From contig NZ_JAULBL010000002.1 in the NCBI RefSeq assembly GCF_030512175.1, positions 556,149-620,148 of the forward strand: a stretch of 64,000 nt of DNA, written 5' to 3'. Under the pieces are notes generated by a model. It did not search any database, was not told where the DNA came from, and was given only the letters and a program-made list of their open reading frames with translations. This DNA is from Paeniglutamicibacter sulfureus (GTDB lineage: Bacteria; Actinomycetota; Actinomycetes; Actinomycetales; Micrococcaceae). Position numbers and translations under genes: made by a program. This document shows, piece by piece, positions 50,821 through 60,065 of this stretch. Each line of letters opens with the position of its first letter. The first letter of the stretch is position 1.

Positions 50821-51747
50821 ATGTCACTGTCTGGAAAAGTTGCAATCGTTACCGGCAGCGGCCGCGGACTCGGCCTGAGCTACGCGCAGGAACTGGCCCG
50901 CCAGGGTGCCGCAGTGGTCATCAACGACGTCGATGCAGACGTGGCCGCCGAGGCCGTAGCCTCGATCAACGCGGCGGGCGGCAAGGCCGTGTCGGTCGTG
51001 GCCCCCGTTGGTTCCACTGAAACCGCCAAGGCGCTCGTGGCCTCCGCCGTGGAAAACTTCGGGCGCCTGGACATCCTGGTCACCAACGCCGGCGTCCTGC
51101 GCGACAAGTCGATCCTGAAGATGACCGACGAGGACTTCGATACGGTCATCAACGTGCACCTGCGCGGCACCTTCACCTGCGTCCGCGAGGCCTACGGCTA
51201 CTTCAAGGAAAACAACATCGCCGGCCGCATCATCACCATCGGCTCGCCGACCGGGCAGCGCGGCAACTTCGGCCAGACCAACTACGCCGCCGCCAAGGCC
51301 GGCATTGTGGGCATGGTGCGCACCTGGGCCATGGAAATGAAGCGCGCCGGGGTCACCGTCAACGCCGTCATCCCTGTGGCAGCCACCGCCATGACCAAGA
51401 CCGTCCCGTTCTTCGCCAAGGCCGTCGAGGCCGACCAGCGCGGCGAGGCCATGCCGGACTTCTTCCGCAAGGAGCTGGGTTTCGGCACCGCCGACGACGT
51501 CGCCGGACTCATCGCCTTCCTCGCCTCGGAGGAAGCCGGCAACATCACCGGCCAGGCGATCGGCGCCGGCGGGGACCGCCTGCAGCTCTGGAGCCACCCG
51601 GAGGCCATCGCCTCGGAATTCAACGACGGCGGCTGGGATTACGCCGCCTTGCGCGAACGCTTCCCGTTCTCCGATAACCTGCAGTCGGTCGGCGAGACGT
51701 TCCCCGAGCTGCCGGCCGAGCTGCAGCCCGAACCGGCCGCCAAGTAG
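50821..51747 (+). CDS. phdB: 3-hydroxyacyl-CoA dehydrogenase of the SDR family, phenylpropanoid pathway (PhdB-like)
   Basis: 308 residues from ATG 50821 behind GAAGGAG. SDR motifs: VAIVTGSGRGLGLSYAQEL, TNAGVLRDKSI, Ser in TIGSPTGQRGN and catalytic YAAAK in QTNYAAAKAGIVGM. The shape resembles the multifunctional-protein type 3-hydroxyacyl-CoA dehydrogenases. In the phd/cou pathway it would oxidise 3-hydroxy-3-aryl-propionyl-CoA to the 3-oxoacyl-CoA. First gene of the operon phdBCDE with phdA following. Confidence 0.87.
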   Translation: MSLSGKVAIVTGSGRGLGLSYAQELARQGAAVVINDVDADVAAEAVASINAAGGKAVSVVAPVGSTETAKALVASAVENFGRLDILVTNAGVLRDKSILKMTDEDFDTVINVHLRGTFTCVREAYGYFKENNIAGRIITIGSPTGQRGNFGQTNYAAAKAGIVGMVRTWAMEMKRAGVTVNAVIPVAATAMTKTVPFFAKAVEADQRGEAMPDFFRKELGFGTADDVAGLIAFLASEEAGNITGQAIGAGGDRLQLWSHPEAIASEFNDGGWDYAALRERFPFSDNLQSVGETFPELPAELQPEPAAK

Positions 51748-51764
51748 AAAGCACCCGCACCACG

Positions 51765-52658
51765 ATGAGCGTTCGCTACGAATCCAGGATCGACCTTGAG
51801 GCGATCACCGCAATCGACATGCACGTGCATGTCGAGGTCGATGATTGCGGGCACAAGGCCATGCCGGAGGACCTCTTCGAGGCCTCGGCCGCGTACTTCA
51901 AGTCCGAGGACCGCACCCCTTCGGTGGACCGCATCGCGCAGGTGTACCGCGACGCGAAGATGGCGGCGGTGCTGTTCACCGTCGACGCGCGCACCGCGCT
52001 GGGCCACGAGCCGAACTCCATTGACGACCTGGTGGCCGGGGCCGCGCGCAACAACGACGTGCTGATCCCCTTCGGCTCTGTCGACCCGCGCACCGGCCCG
52101 GCCGCGATCACCGAGGCGCGCCGCCAGGCGGACGAGCTCGGGGTGCGCGGCTTCAAGTTCCATCCCTCGCTGCAGGGATTTGACCCCTCCTCCCAGGAGT
52201 TCTACCCGCTGTGGGAGGTGCTCCAGGAACTGGGTCTGCCGTGCATCTTCCACACCGGGCAGAACGGCATGGGCGCCGGGCTTCCCGGCGGGCGAGGCAT
52301 CAAGCTGCGCTACTCCAACCCGCTGCTGCTCGACGACGTGGCCGCGGACTTCCCGGGGCTGACCATCATCATGGCCCACCCCTCGGTGCCGTGGCAGGAC
52401 GAGGCCAACTCGATCGCCACGCACAAGGCGAACGTGTTCATCGACCTTTCGGGCTGGAGCCCGAAGTACTTCCCGGCATCGCTGGTGAAGATGAGCAACA
52501 ACGTGCTCTCGACCAAGGTGCTCTTCGGCACCGATTACCCGTTGATCACCCCGGCAAAGTGGCTCGGAGCCTTCGCCGAGCTGCCGTTGAAGGACGAGGT
52601 TCGCCCGCTGATCTTGAAGGAGAACGCGGTGCGGGTGTTGGGACTGGGCAAGTCATGA
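51765..52658 (+). CDS. phdC: Amidohydrolase-fold aryl-beta-ketoacyl-CoA hydrolase (PhdC/CouO-like)
   Basis: 297 residues. Amidohydrolase-2 family: metal motif AIDMHVHVEVDD, GFKFHPSLQGF (His), IIMAHPSVPWQDEA (His) and FGTDYPLI (Asp). CouO of Rhodococcus, in the same operon order, hydrolyses 4-hydroxyphenyl-beta-ketopropionyl-CoA to 4-hydroxybenzoate and acetyl-CoA. The stop overlaps the phdD start (ATGA). The activity is assigned from operon context; by sequence alone it would only be a metal-dependent hydrolase. Confidence 0.83.
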   Translation: MSVRYESRIDLEAITAIDMHVHVEVDDCGHKAMPEDLFEASAAYFKSEDRTPSVDRIAQVYRDAKMAAVLFTVDARTALGHEPNSIDDLVAGAARNNDVLIPFGSVDPRTGPAAITEARRQADELGVRGFKFHPSLQGFDPSSQEFYPLWEVLQELGLPCIFHTGQNGMGAGLPGGRGIKLRYSNPLLLDDVAADFPGLTIIMAHPSVPWQDEANSIATHKANVFIDLSGWSPKYFPASLVKMSNNVLSTKVLFGTDYPLITPAKWLGAFAELPLKDEVRPLILKENAVRVLGLGKS

Positions 52659-53842
52659 CCGATTTCTACCCCAGTGACCAGTACGGCTTCGCCCGGCTGC
52701 TGTCCGACGCCGAACGGGCGGCGCTGCTGCGCCTGCGCGCCGTGCTTGATACGCACGTGCGTCCGGTGCTCGCCGATCATTGGGAGCGCGGGGAATTCCC
52801 CGAATCCATCGTCGCCCCGCTGATCGAGCTGGACATGATGCGCCCGGCCGAGGTGCTGGCCGCCGGCGAACAGGTTCGCGGCCTCTTCGGGGGCTTTAGG
52901 AACTTCGAGCTGGCCCGGGTGGACGCCTCGGTGGTCACCTTCTACAACGCCCAGTCCGGGCTGTTCCGCACCACGGTGAACCTGGGCGGCAGTCCGGAGC
53001 AGGCCGCGGAGCTGGATCCGCGCATCGCCTCCTACGAATACAAGGGCGTCTTCGCGCTCACCGAACCGGACCATGGATCGGACATCGCCGGGGGACTGGC
53101 CACCACTGCCACATTCACCGACGACGGCCGGGGAGGGCACTGGGTGATCAACGGAGCCAAGCGCTGGATCGGCGGAGCGGCCCAGGCGGACGTGCTGGCC
53201 GTCTTCGCCCGCGACACCGCGGACGGAAAGGTCAAGTGCTTCCTGGTTCCCACCGATGCCCCCGGGTTGAAGCTGAGCAAGATCGAGCGCAAGACCAGCC
53301 TGCGGATCATGCAGAACGCCGACATCGAATTGGTTGACGTCAGGGTTCCGGAGACGGCGCGGCTGGCGAACATCAACTCTTTCGCCGACGTCGCGGCGTG
53401 CCTGCGCAACATGCGCTCGGACGTCGCCTGGATCGCCGCAGGCGCGGCGGCCGGCGCCTACGAGGCAGCGCTGAAATACGTCACCGAACGCCACCAGTTC
53501 GGCAAGCCGCTGGCGTCCTTCCAATTGATCCAGGAAAAGCTCGCCACGATGCTCACCAACGTGACAGCCTCCCTGGCCATGGTCACCAGCCTGACCCAGG
53601 CCCAGGACGAGGGCATCTACAAGGATGAGAACTCGGCCATGGCCAAGATGTTCACCGCGCGCATGCTGCGCGAGACCGCTGCCCTGGCGCGGGAGGTCTG
53701 CGGGGGCAACGGCATCGTGCTTGACTACGATGTCGCCCGTTTCCACGCCGACGCCGAGGCCATCTATTCCTACGAGGGCACCGACGAGATCAACGCGTTG
53801 ATCCTCGGCCGGGCCATCACCGGCATCGGGGCCTTCCGCTAG
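52655..53842 (+). CDS. phdD: Acyl-CoA dehydrogenase of the phenylpropanoid operon (PhdD-like)
   Basis: 395 residues from ATG 52655. Acyl-CoA dehydrogenase signatures: FALTEPDHGSDIAGGL in the middle domain; ITERHQFGKPLASFQ-type text reads VTERHQFGKPLASFQLIQE; CGGNGIVLDYDVARFHAD; and the catalytic base in YSYEGTDEINALILGRAITG. It would desaturate an arylpropionyl-CoA (for example dihydro-p-coumaroyl-CoA) to the cinnamoyl-CoA, giving electrons to an ETF. This lets the pathway accept saturated side chains. Confidence 0.9.
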   Translation: MTDFYPSDQYGFARLLSDAERAALLRLRAVLDTHVRPVLADHWERGEFPESIVAPLIELDMMRPAEVLAAGEQVRGLFGGFRNFELARVDASVVTFYNAQSGLFRTTVNLGGSPEQAAELDPRIASYEYKGVFALTEPDHGSDIAGGLATTATFTDDGRGGHWVINGAKRWIGGAAQADVLAVFARDTADGKVKCFLVPTDAPGLKLSKIERKTSLRIMQNADIELVDVRVPETARLANINSFADVAACLRNMRSDVAWIAAGAAAGAYEAALKYVTERHQFGKPLASFQLIQEKLATMLTNVTASLAMVTSLTQAQDEGIYKDENSAMAKMFTARMLRETAALAREVCGGNGIVLDYDVARFHADAEAIYSYEGTDEINALILGRAITGIGAFR

Positions 53843-53917
53843 GCCAGGGCCCCGGCACCGCCAAAATCCCTACCAAACACGTCAATACCAACCACGTAAT
53901 TAAAAGGAGTACCCATC

Positions 53918-54373
53918 ATGGGCCAGACAGTTCTTTCCTACGAACAGCTCGCAACCGCCGCCGGCACCGACCTGGGGTACAGCGACTTCCGCACCGTCAC
54001 CCAGGACCAGGTCAACACGTTTGCCGACGCGACCGACGACCACCAGTGGATCCACACCGATCCGGAAAAGGCCAAGGACGGCCCCTTCGGCGGTCCGATC
54101 GCCCACGGCTACCTGTCCCTGAGCCTGCAGATCGCCTTCTGGTCCGAGCTTTTCGACGTCACCGGGGTCTCCACCCGCGTGAACTACGGCCTGGACAAGG
54201 TCCGCTTCCCCTCGCCGGTGCCCGTCGGTGCACAGATCCGCATGAAGGCTCAGATTTCCGAGGTTGAAGAGGTCAAGGGCGGCTACCAGATCGCCGTCGA
54301 CCAGGTCGTCGAGGTCGAGGGCGCCCCGAAGCCGGCCGTGGTGTCCCGCGGCATCTACCGCTTCTACGCCTAG
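53918..54373 (+). CDS. phdE: MaoC-family enoyl-CoA hydratase (PhdE-like)
   Basis: 151 residues with an AAAGGAG ribosome site. Single hotdog MaoC domain: the catalytic Asp-His pair is in FADATDDHQWIHTDPEKA, and GPFGGPIAHGYLSLSL is the second conserved block. It would add water to the cinnamoyl-CoA double bond to give the 3-hydroxyacyl-CoA. It replaces the crotonase-type hydratase/lyase of ferulate pathways in proteobacteria and implies a beta-oxidation-like, CoA-dependent route. Confidence 0.92.
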   Translation: MGQTVLSYEQLATAAGTDLGYSDFRTVTQDQVNTFADATDDHQWIHTDPEKAKDGPFGGPIAHGYLSLSLQIAFWSELFDVTGVSTRVNYGLDKVRFPSPVPVGAQIRMKAQISEVEEVKGGYQIAVDQVVEVEGAPKPAVVSRGIYRFYA

Positions 54374-54548
54374 CCGTCGTTCCGGGCACGCCGCGCGGCG
54401 GCTGGCCCGGTGCGGCTGACCCAGGTGGGCGCGGGAAGCCCCGCGCCCACCGTGGCGCCCCCCTTGTGCCCGAAATTGCACAGCCCCCACACTTGAACAC
54501 ACCTCGGCAGCGCCATCGAAACAGCGGTGGATGGAAGGAGAAACGCTC

Positions 54549-56081
54549 ATGTTGAACCAAGGACTTGGAAGCTGGATCCACAAACGCCGCGTGAAGTCGC
54601 ACGGACAAACGGCCGTCATCGACGGCGCGGTGACGCTGCGCTACGAAGAGCTGGCCGAGCGCATCGACAGGCTGGCCAACGCGCTCGCGGGTGCGGGGAT
54701 CGGGCGCGGGGACCGCGTGGCCTACCTGGGCAACAACCATCCCGCCTTCCTCGAGACGCTCTTTGCCTGCGGCAGCCTCGGCGCGATATTTGTTCCGGTC
54801 AACACCAGGCTGGCACCGCGCGAGGTGGCCTTTGCCCTGCAGGATTCCGGAACCAGCCTGCTGGTCAACGCCCGCCAGTTGGAGTCCCTGGCCGCGGCGG
54901 CCACCGAGATCGCCCCCGTCGCCGCGCGGCTCGTCGTGGAGGAGAACCCCGAGACCGTGGGGTCCTACGAGGCGGCCATCCGCTCGGCTTCGGCGGAACA
55001 CCGGGACGAGCCGGTCGCGCTTGAGGACACCGCCATCATCCTCTACACCTCCGGCACCACCGGGAACCCCAAGGGCGCGATCCTGACCCACGGGAACATG
55101 ACGTGGAATTCGCTGAACGTGCTGGTCGACTACGACGTCACCAGTACCCAGGTGGCGTTGATGATCGCACCGATGTTCCACGTCGCTTCCCTGGGGATGG
55201 GCGCGCTGCCCACCCTGCTCAAGGGCGGAACCCTGGTCCTGCAGGACCGCTTCGAGCCCTCGGCTGTGCTGGCGGCCATCGAGCACTACGGCGTCACCGC
55301 GCTCTCCGGGGTGCCGACCACCTACCAAATGCTCGCCGAGCACCCCGCGTGGGAAGCCACCGATCTTTCCTCGATCCGCATGCTCACCTGCGGCGGATCC
55401 GCCGTCCCGATGCGGGTGCTTGAGGCCTACGAGGCCCGCGGGCTGTCCTTTTCCGGGGGCTACGGCATGACGGAAACCGCCCCGGGGGCCACGTCGCTGC
55501 AGCCCGAGTACTCCCGCGAAAAGGCCGGATCGGCCGGTCTTGCGCACTTCTTCACCGGCATTCGCGTCGTCGACGCCCTGGGGGAGGACCTTCCCGCCCA
55601 CGAGGTCGGGGAAATCCTGATCGAGGGCCCCAACGTGATCCCCGGCTATTGGAACCAGGAGGACGCCACGGCGTCCTCCTTCCAGGACGGGACGTGGTTC
55701 AAGTCCGGCGACATGGGGTACCTGGACGACCAGGGTTTCCTCTTCATCGCGGACCGCCTGAAGGACATGATCATTTCCGGCGGGGAAAACGTCTACCCGG
55801 CCCAGGTCGAGCAGGCCATCATGGAATTGCCCGCGGTGGCCTCCGTGGCGGTGATCGGCGTTCCGGACGAGAAATGGGGCGAGGCCGTGCATGCGGTCAT
55901 CGTTCCCGCGGAGGGACAGCACGTCACGCGCGAGGACATCGCCGCCCACCTCGACGGGAAGCTTGCCCGCTACAAGATCCCGCGCACCATCGAGGTCGTT
56001 GCGGACCTGCCGCGCACGGCCAGCGGAAAGATCCGCAAGACCGACCTGCGCGAGAACCACCGCAAGAGCACCCTGGCCTGA
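54549..56081 (+). CDS. phdA: Acyl-CoA synthetase, hydroxycinnamate:CoA ligase (PhdA/CouL-like)
   Basis: 510 residues from ATG 54549 behind GGAAGGAG. ANL-superfamily motifs: ILYTSGTTGNPKGAILTH, GGYGMTETAPG, FKSGDMGYLDDQGFLFIADR, and the C-terminal lysine in TASGKIRKTDLR. It activates a carboxylic acid to its CoA thioester with ATP through an acyl-AMP. Placed 175 bases after phdE in the same direction and closed by a terminator. p-Coumarate, caffeate or ferulate are the expected substrates from context. Confidence 0.9.
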   Translation: MLNQGLGSWIHKRRVKSHGQTAVIDGAVTLRYEELAERIDRLANALAGAGIGRGDRVAYLGNNHPAFLETLFACGSLGAIFVPVNTRLAPREVAFALQDSGTSLLVNARQLESLAAAATEIAPVAARLVVEENPETVGSYEAAIRSASAEHRDEPVALEDTAIILYTSGTTGNPKGAILTHGNMTWNSLNVLVDYDVTSTQVALMIAPMFHVASLGMGALPTLLKGGTLVLQDRFEPSAVLAAIEHYGVTALSGVPTTYQMLAEHPAWEATDLSSIRMLTCGGSAVPMRVLEAYEARGLSFSGGYGMTETAPGATSLQPEYSREKAGSAGLAHFFTGIRVVDALGEDLPAHEVGEILIEGPNVIPGYWNQEDATASSFQDGTWFKSGDMGYLDDQGFLFIADRLKDMIISGGENVYPAQVEQAIMELPAVASVAVIGVPDEKWGEAVHAVIVPAEGQHVTREDIAAHLDGKLARYKIPRTIEVVADLPRTASGKIRKTDLRENHRKSTLA

Positions 56082-56097
56082 GCCCGGGGCAAGACTA

Positions 56098-56139
56098 CGG
56101 AGGCGGGGAAAGGCGCAAGCGTGTCTTCCCCCGCCTCCG
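56098..56139 (+). terminator. Terminator after phdA
   Basis: CGGAGGCGGGG (56098-56108) and CCCCGCCTCCG (56129-56139), an 11-bp perfect stem 16 bases after the phdA stop. It separates the phd operon from the transport genes. No long T-run follows. Confidence 0.75.
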
Positions 56140-56243
56140 GCGTTTCCCGGCTGCGGGGCGAACGGCCACCTGCCTTCCTGCCCGCTGGCACTGGCCCCGC
56201 AGCCCATGTGCCAAGGCCGACCAGAGCATTCAATGAACAATTA

Positions 56244-56273
56244 TTGATTTACTCAATGGTTTGGTTTAGGTTG
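56244..56273 (+). promoter_or_regulatory. Promoter with operator-like repeat before the first binding-protein gene
   Basis: TTGATT (56245-56250) and TAGGTT (56268-56273) are spaced by 17 bases, a sound sigma-70-type promoter about 80 bases before ATG 56353. The inverted repeat ATTGA-tttac-TCAAT (56244-56258) covers the -35, so a repressor there would block it. The PhdR site at 50710 also uses TTGA/TCAA-type ends, but the sequences are not clearly the same. Confidence 0.55.
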
Positions 56274-56352
56274 TAGATATGGCCTGTGGCGAGGGTCACA
56301 CATCGCAAATGAAGCCGGGGTTTCTTGGCCCCCGGACTAGCAAGGAGAACTC

Positions 56353-57351
56353 ATGAAGAAGCGTCTTTCCACGCTCATCGCAGGCGCATCGATTGCCGCG
56401 CTGGCGCTGACCGGTTGCGGCCAGGGCTCGCTTTCCGGCTCGGCCGCGTCCGACAGCGAGTCGGCGGGCGCCTCGGGCGACGGCGCGTTGACGAAGGTGG
56501 TCGTCGGGGTCTTGCCCATCGCCCCGTCCGTGGCGGTGAAGTACGGAATCGACAAGGGGATTTTCGAAAAGCACGGGCTGGACGTGGAATTCACGACCAG
56601 TTCGGCTGGTGCCGCGATGCTGCCCGCTGTCTCCACCGGGGACCTGAACTTTGCCGTCGGCAACCCGCTCTCCGTGCTGACCGCCGTGGACAAGGGCCTG
56701 GACATGAAAATCGTCTCCGGCTACTCGGATTCCAAGGCCGAGGGCGATGACATCAACGGCGTGGTCGTGCGCGCCGACTCGGGAATCAAGGACTTTGCCG
56801 GCCTGGCAGGCAAGACCACCTCGGTCAATGCACTGAAGACGCAAGGCGACCTGACCATCATGGAATCAGCCACGATCGACGGCGGGGACGCGGGCGCCCT
56901 GAAATTCTCGGAGATGCCGTTCCCGGACATGGAAGCCCAGCTCGACCGCGGCAATATGGACGCCGTCTGGCTCCCGGAGCCGTTCCTGTCCAAGGCCCTG
57001 GCCAACCCGGACAACGAACTGCTTGGCTACCCGAACCAGAAGGCCATCCCGGGCTTGCCGACCATGGTCAGCTTCACCAGCGGCAAGTACGCCCAGGAAA
57101 ACCCCGAGGTCGTCGCCGACTTCAAGGCCGCAATGACCGAAACCTTGGCAGCGGCCGAGGGCGACCAGGCCGGCGCCAAGGCCATGTTGCCGGAATTCAT
57201 GAAGATGGACGCCAAGGTGGCCGAAAACCTGAAGATGGAAACCTGGGACGGCGCCGTGCCCAGCGACCAGCTGGCCAAGCTCGCCGAACTCGCAGCCAAG
57301 CTCGAATTCCTCTCCAAGGCCCCGGACGTCGAGGCCATGACCGTCAAGTAG
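56353..57351 (+). CDS. ABC-transporter substrate-binding lipoprotein 1 (NMT1/THI5-like)
   Basis: 332 residues behind AAGGAG. Lipobox ALALTGCGQG: Cys22 would be lipidated. The mature domain is SsuA/NMT1-like: VGVLPIAPSVAVKYGIDKGIF and AAMLPAVSTGDLNFAVGNPL. It is a paralogue of the proteins at 57482 and 62697. Such receptors bind small organic acids, sulfonates or pyrimidine precursors; here an aromatic acid is likely because phd, lig and pca genes surround it. A strong hairpin separates it from the next gene. Confidence 0.88.
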   Translation: MKKRLSTLIAGASIAALALTGCGQGSLSGSAASDSESAGASGDGALTKVVVGVLPIAPSVAVKYGIDKGIFEKHGLDVEFTTSSAGAAMLPAVSTGDLNFAVGNPLSVLTAVDKGLDMKIVSGYSDSKAEGDDINGVVVRADSGIKDFAGLAGKTTSVNALKTQGDLTIMESATIDGGDAGALKFSEMPFPDMEAQLDRGNMDAVWLPEPFLSKALANPDNELLGYPNQKAIPGLPTMVSFTSGKYAQENPEVVADFKAAMTETLAAAEGDQAGAKAMLPEFMKMDAKVAENLKMETWDGAVPSDQLAKLAELAAKLEFLSKAPDVEAMTVK

Positions 57352-57384
57352 CCGCCGCGCCCCCGGGCGCGACATGCAGCAACC

Positions 57385-57424
57385 GGCGTGCGGCGCGGAG
57401 GGGGCACTCCCCGCGCCGCACGCC
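57385..57424 (+). terminator. Strong hairpin between two binding-protein genes
   Basis: GGCGTGCGGCGCGG (57385-57398) and CCGCGCCGCACGCC (57411-57424) form a perfect 14-bp stem. No T-run follows. It may terminate part of the transcripts or protect the upstream mRNA, giving more binding protein 1 than downstream membrane parts. Confidence 0.7.
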
Positions 57425-57481
57425 CAACGATCCATGGCGGGGCATCCCGCCGCACCCACCGTCAAGGCACGATGAGGATTC

Positions 57482-58459
57482 ATGAGAAACAAACTTGCAC
57501 TCGCAATGGCCGCACTGGGGATCCTGGCCCTGGGCGCCTGCGGTTCGGGGTCGCCCAGCGGCCAGACCGCCTCCACGGCTGCGGATGGCGGAGCCGGCCT
57601 GGAGAAGATCACCGTCGGAGTCATCCCGATCGTGGACACCGCGCCGATCTTCTTGGGCGACTCCAAGGGCTTCTTCGAAGCCGAGGGCCTGGACCTGGAC
57701 ATCCAGACCGCCACCGGCGGCTCGGCCATCGTGCCGGGGATCCAATCAGGAAGCTACGACTTCGCCTTCTCCAACTACGTCTCGCTCATGGTCGCCAATG
57801 ACAAGGGCCTGAGCATGAAGGTCGTTGCCAACGGCGTGACCACCTCCGGGAACGAGGACGGGGACTTCGGTGCCGTGGTGGTCCCGAAGGACTCGCCCAT
57901 CAAGAGTCCGAAGGACCTGGCAGGCAAGAAGGTCTCGGTGAACAACCTTTCCAACATCGGAGACATCACCGTTTCGCAGGTCGTCAAGGACGACGGCGGG
58001 GATCCGAGCACCGTTGACTTCGTCGAGGTTCCGTTCCCCGAGGCCCCGGCGGCCCTGGAAAACGGCATAGTGGATGCCGCCTGGATCCTCGATCCCTTCC
58101 TGGTCCAGGCCAAGGGCGACGGCGCGCGGGTCGTGAGCAACAACTTCTCCGACTTCGATGCGGAACTGGACATCGCCGGCTACTTCACCTCCACGGACAA
58201 GGTCGCCGCCGAACCCGAGCTGACGGCCAAGTTCCAGCGCGCCATGAACAAGTCGCTGGAATACGCGAACGAGAACCCGCAGGAGGTCCGCGACATCGTG
58301 GGCACCTACACCAAGATCGACGAGGAAACCCGCGCCAAGCTGGTGCTGCCGCGCTACCGCGTGGACATCAACAAGGACGCAGCACAGAAGCTCGGCGACG
58401 CGACCCGGGAATTCGGGGCCATTTCCAAGCCCGTTGACCTCGAGACCCTGTTGCCATGA
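57482..58459 (+). CDS. ABC-transporter substrate-binding lipoprotein 2 (NMT1/THI5-like)
   Basis: 325 residues. Lipobox ILALGACGSG (Cys20). The mature part contains VGVIPIVDTAPIFLGDSKG, then GFFEAEGLDLDIQTATGGS and ALENGIVDAAWILDPFLV. More similar to the protein at 62697 than to the one at 56353. The stop overlaps the first permease gene (ATGA), so this is the receptor most directly tied to the transporter. Ligand unknown; aromatic acids are suggested by context. Confidence 0.9.
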   Translation: MRNKLALAMAALGILALGACGSGSPSGQTASTAADGGAGLEKITVGVIPIVDTAPIFLGDSKGFFEAEGLDLDIQTATGGSAIVPGIQSGSYDFAFSNYVSLMVANDKGLSMKVVANGVTTSGNEDGDFGAVVVPKDSPIKSPKDLAGKKVSVNNLSNIGDITVSQVVKDDGGDPSTVDFVEVPFPEAPAALENGIVDAAWILDPFLVQAKGDGARVVSNNFSDFDAELDIAGYFTSTDKVAAEPELTAKFQRAMNKSLEYANENPQEVRDIVGTYTKIDEETRAKLVLPRYRVDINKDAAQKLGDATREFGAISKPVDLETLLP

Positions 58460-59295
58460 CCCATACGACCGAACCATCGACGCGCGCCGCGGTGAAGGCC
58501 AAGGCCTCCCGCGCGCCGTCCAAGGGTCTGCCGAAGTGGGTGTTGGGTCTGGTGGGCATCGTGGTGTTCCTGGGGTTCTGGGAGCTGATGCCGGCACTGG
58601 GCGTGGTGCAGGCCAAGTACCTGCCGCCGGCTTCCGAGGTCATCGCGGCGCTGGTGACGGACCTGGGTTTGACGGCGTTCTGGGTGGCCGTGGGTGACAC
58701 CATGGCCGCCTGGGCGATCGGGTTGGCGATTGCGGTGGTGGCCGCGCTGGTGTTGGGCCTGGTGATCGGGATGTCCCCGTTTTTGCGCCGCTTCACCAAC
58801 TCGTCCATCGAGTTTTTGCGTCCGATCCCGTCGGTGGCGCTAATCCCGCTGGCGGTGCTGCTCTTTGGCATCAAGATCGAGTCCTCGCTGCTGTTGATCG
58901 TTTACGCCTGCTTCTGGCAGGTTCTCATCCAGGTGCTCTACGGGGTGGCGGACGTGGACAACGTGGCGATGCAGACTGCGCGGTCCTACGGCTTCTCCTA
59001 CGCGCAGCGGGTGCGGGACGTTGTGTTCCCCACGATGCTGCCGTACCTGATGACGGGTATCCGATTGGCCGCTTCGGTGGCGCTGATCCTGGCGATCACC
59101 GCGGAGTTGCTGATCGGGTCCCCGGGGCTGGGCAAGGAGATTGCCTTGGCGCAGTCCGGCGGCGCGATCTCGGGGATGTATGCGTTGATCCTGGCCACCG
59201 GGTTCCTGGGTGTGGGCATCAACGCGGTGACGCGGGTGGTGGAGAAGCGGGTGCTGTCCTGGCACCCGTCGGTTCGCGGGGAGGCGACGGTATGA
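58456..59295 (+). CDS. ABC-transporter permease 1 (SsuC/TauC-like)
   Basis: 279 residues with about six membrane helices. Motifs: GFWELMPALGVVQAKYLPP near the start and the EAA loop, MQTARSYGFSYAQRVRDVVFP. Typical of nitrate/sulfonate/taurine-type importers. It overlaps both neighbours (ATGA type). It pairs with the second permease to form a heterodimeric channel, whereas most members of this family use a single permease as a homodimer. Confidence 0.92.
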   Translation: MTHTTEPSTRAAVKAKASRAPSKGLPKWVLGLVGIVVFLGFWELMPALGVVQAKYLPPASEVIAALVTDLGLTAFWVAVGDTMAAWAIGLAIAVVAALVLGLVIGMSPFLRRFTNSSIEFLRPIPSVALIPLAVLLFGIKIESSLLLIVYACFWQVLIQVLYGVADVDNVAMQTARSYGFSYAQRVRDVVFPTMLPYLMTGIRLAASVALILAITAELLIGSPGLGKEIALAQSGGAISGMYALILATGFLGVGINAVTRVVEKRVLSWHPSVRGEATV

Positions 59296-60065
59296 AAACC
59301 CTGAAATCCTTCGGCTACCTGTTGGGGTTGCCGCTTATCCTGTTGGCCTGGTGGTGGCTGGCGACCTCTGGGGAGCCTAACTTCTTCGTGCCCACCCCGG
59401 CGAAGCTTCTGACGACGTTCGTGGAGACCTGGTTCGGGGAGCGGATGCTCACCGACGTGCTACCCAGCATCATGCGCCTTCTCGTCGGCGTGCTGGCCGC
59501 GATCGTACTGGGCATTGTGCTGGGGCTGGCCGTGGGCCTGAACCGCACGCTGCGTGCGGTGACCGAGCCGGTGTTCGAGTTCTTCCGCGCGCTGCCGCCC
59601 CCGGTGCTGGTGCCGGTGCTGATGCTGCTGGTGGGCATCAACGACGGGATGAAGATCGCCGTGATCATTTCCGGCTGCGTCTGGCCGGTGCTGCTGAACA
59701 CCATCGAGGGCGTGCGTTCCATCGACCCGGTGCAGAACGAGACCTCGCGGTCCTACGGGATCACCGGGTTCTCCCGGATCCGCTACCAGATCCTGCCTTC
59801 GGCGACCCCGACGATCATGGCCGGCGTGCGCCAGGCGCTGTCCATCGGGTTGATCCTGATGGTCATCTCCGAGATGTTTGCCTCGTCCTCCGGCCTGGGG
59901 TTCACCATCGTGCAGTTCCAGCGGTCCTTCGCGGTCCCGGAAATGTGGTCCGGCATCGTGGTGCTGGGGCTGATCGGCGTGGCCCTGTCCTTCATATTCC
60001 AATGGGTCCAGCGGCGCGTGCTGCGCTGGTACCACGGCCTGAAAGAGGTTGAAAATGCTGTCTAA
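59292..60065 (+). CDS. ABC-transporter permease 2 (SsuC/TauC-like)
   Basis: 257 residues, about six membrane helices. The EAA loop is NETSRSYGITGFSRIRYQILP, and the N-terminal LILLAWWWLATSGEPNFFVP matches the family start. It overlaps the first permease by 4 bases and runs 11 bases into the ATPase gene. Its sequence differs from permease 1, so the pair did not arise by a very recent duplication. Confidence 0.92.
   Translation: MKTLKSFGYLLGLPLILLAWWWLATSGEPNFFVPTPAKLLTTFVETWFGERMLTDVLPSIMRLLVGVLAAIVLGIVLGLAVGLNRTLRAVTEPVFEFFRALPPPVLVPVLMLLVGINDGMKIAVIISGCVWPVLLNTIEGVRSIDPVQNETSRSYGITGFSRIRYQILPSATPTIMAGVRQALSIGLILMVISEMFASSSGLGFTIVQFQRSFAVPEMWSGIVVLGLIGVALSFIFQWVQRRVLRWYHGLKEVENAV

Noticed and set aside
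56244-56258. ATTGA-tttac-TCAAT as a second PhdR operator
   Set aside because: The short TTGA/TCAA ends agree, but the longer arms of the phdR-phdB site do not, so shared control is not claimed.
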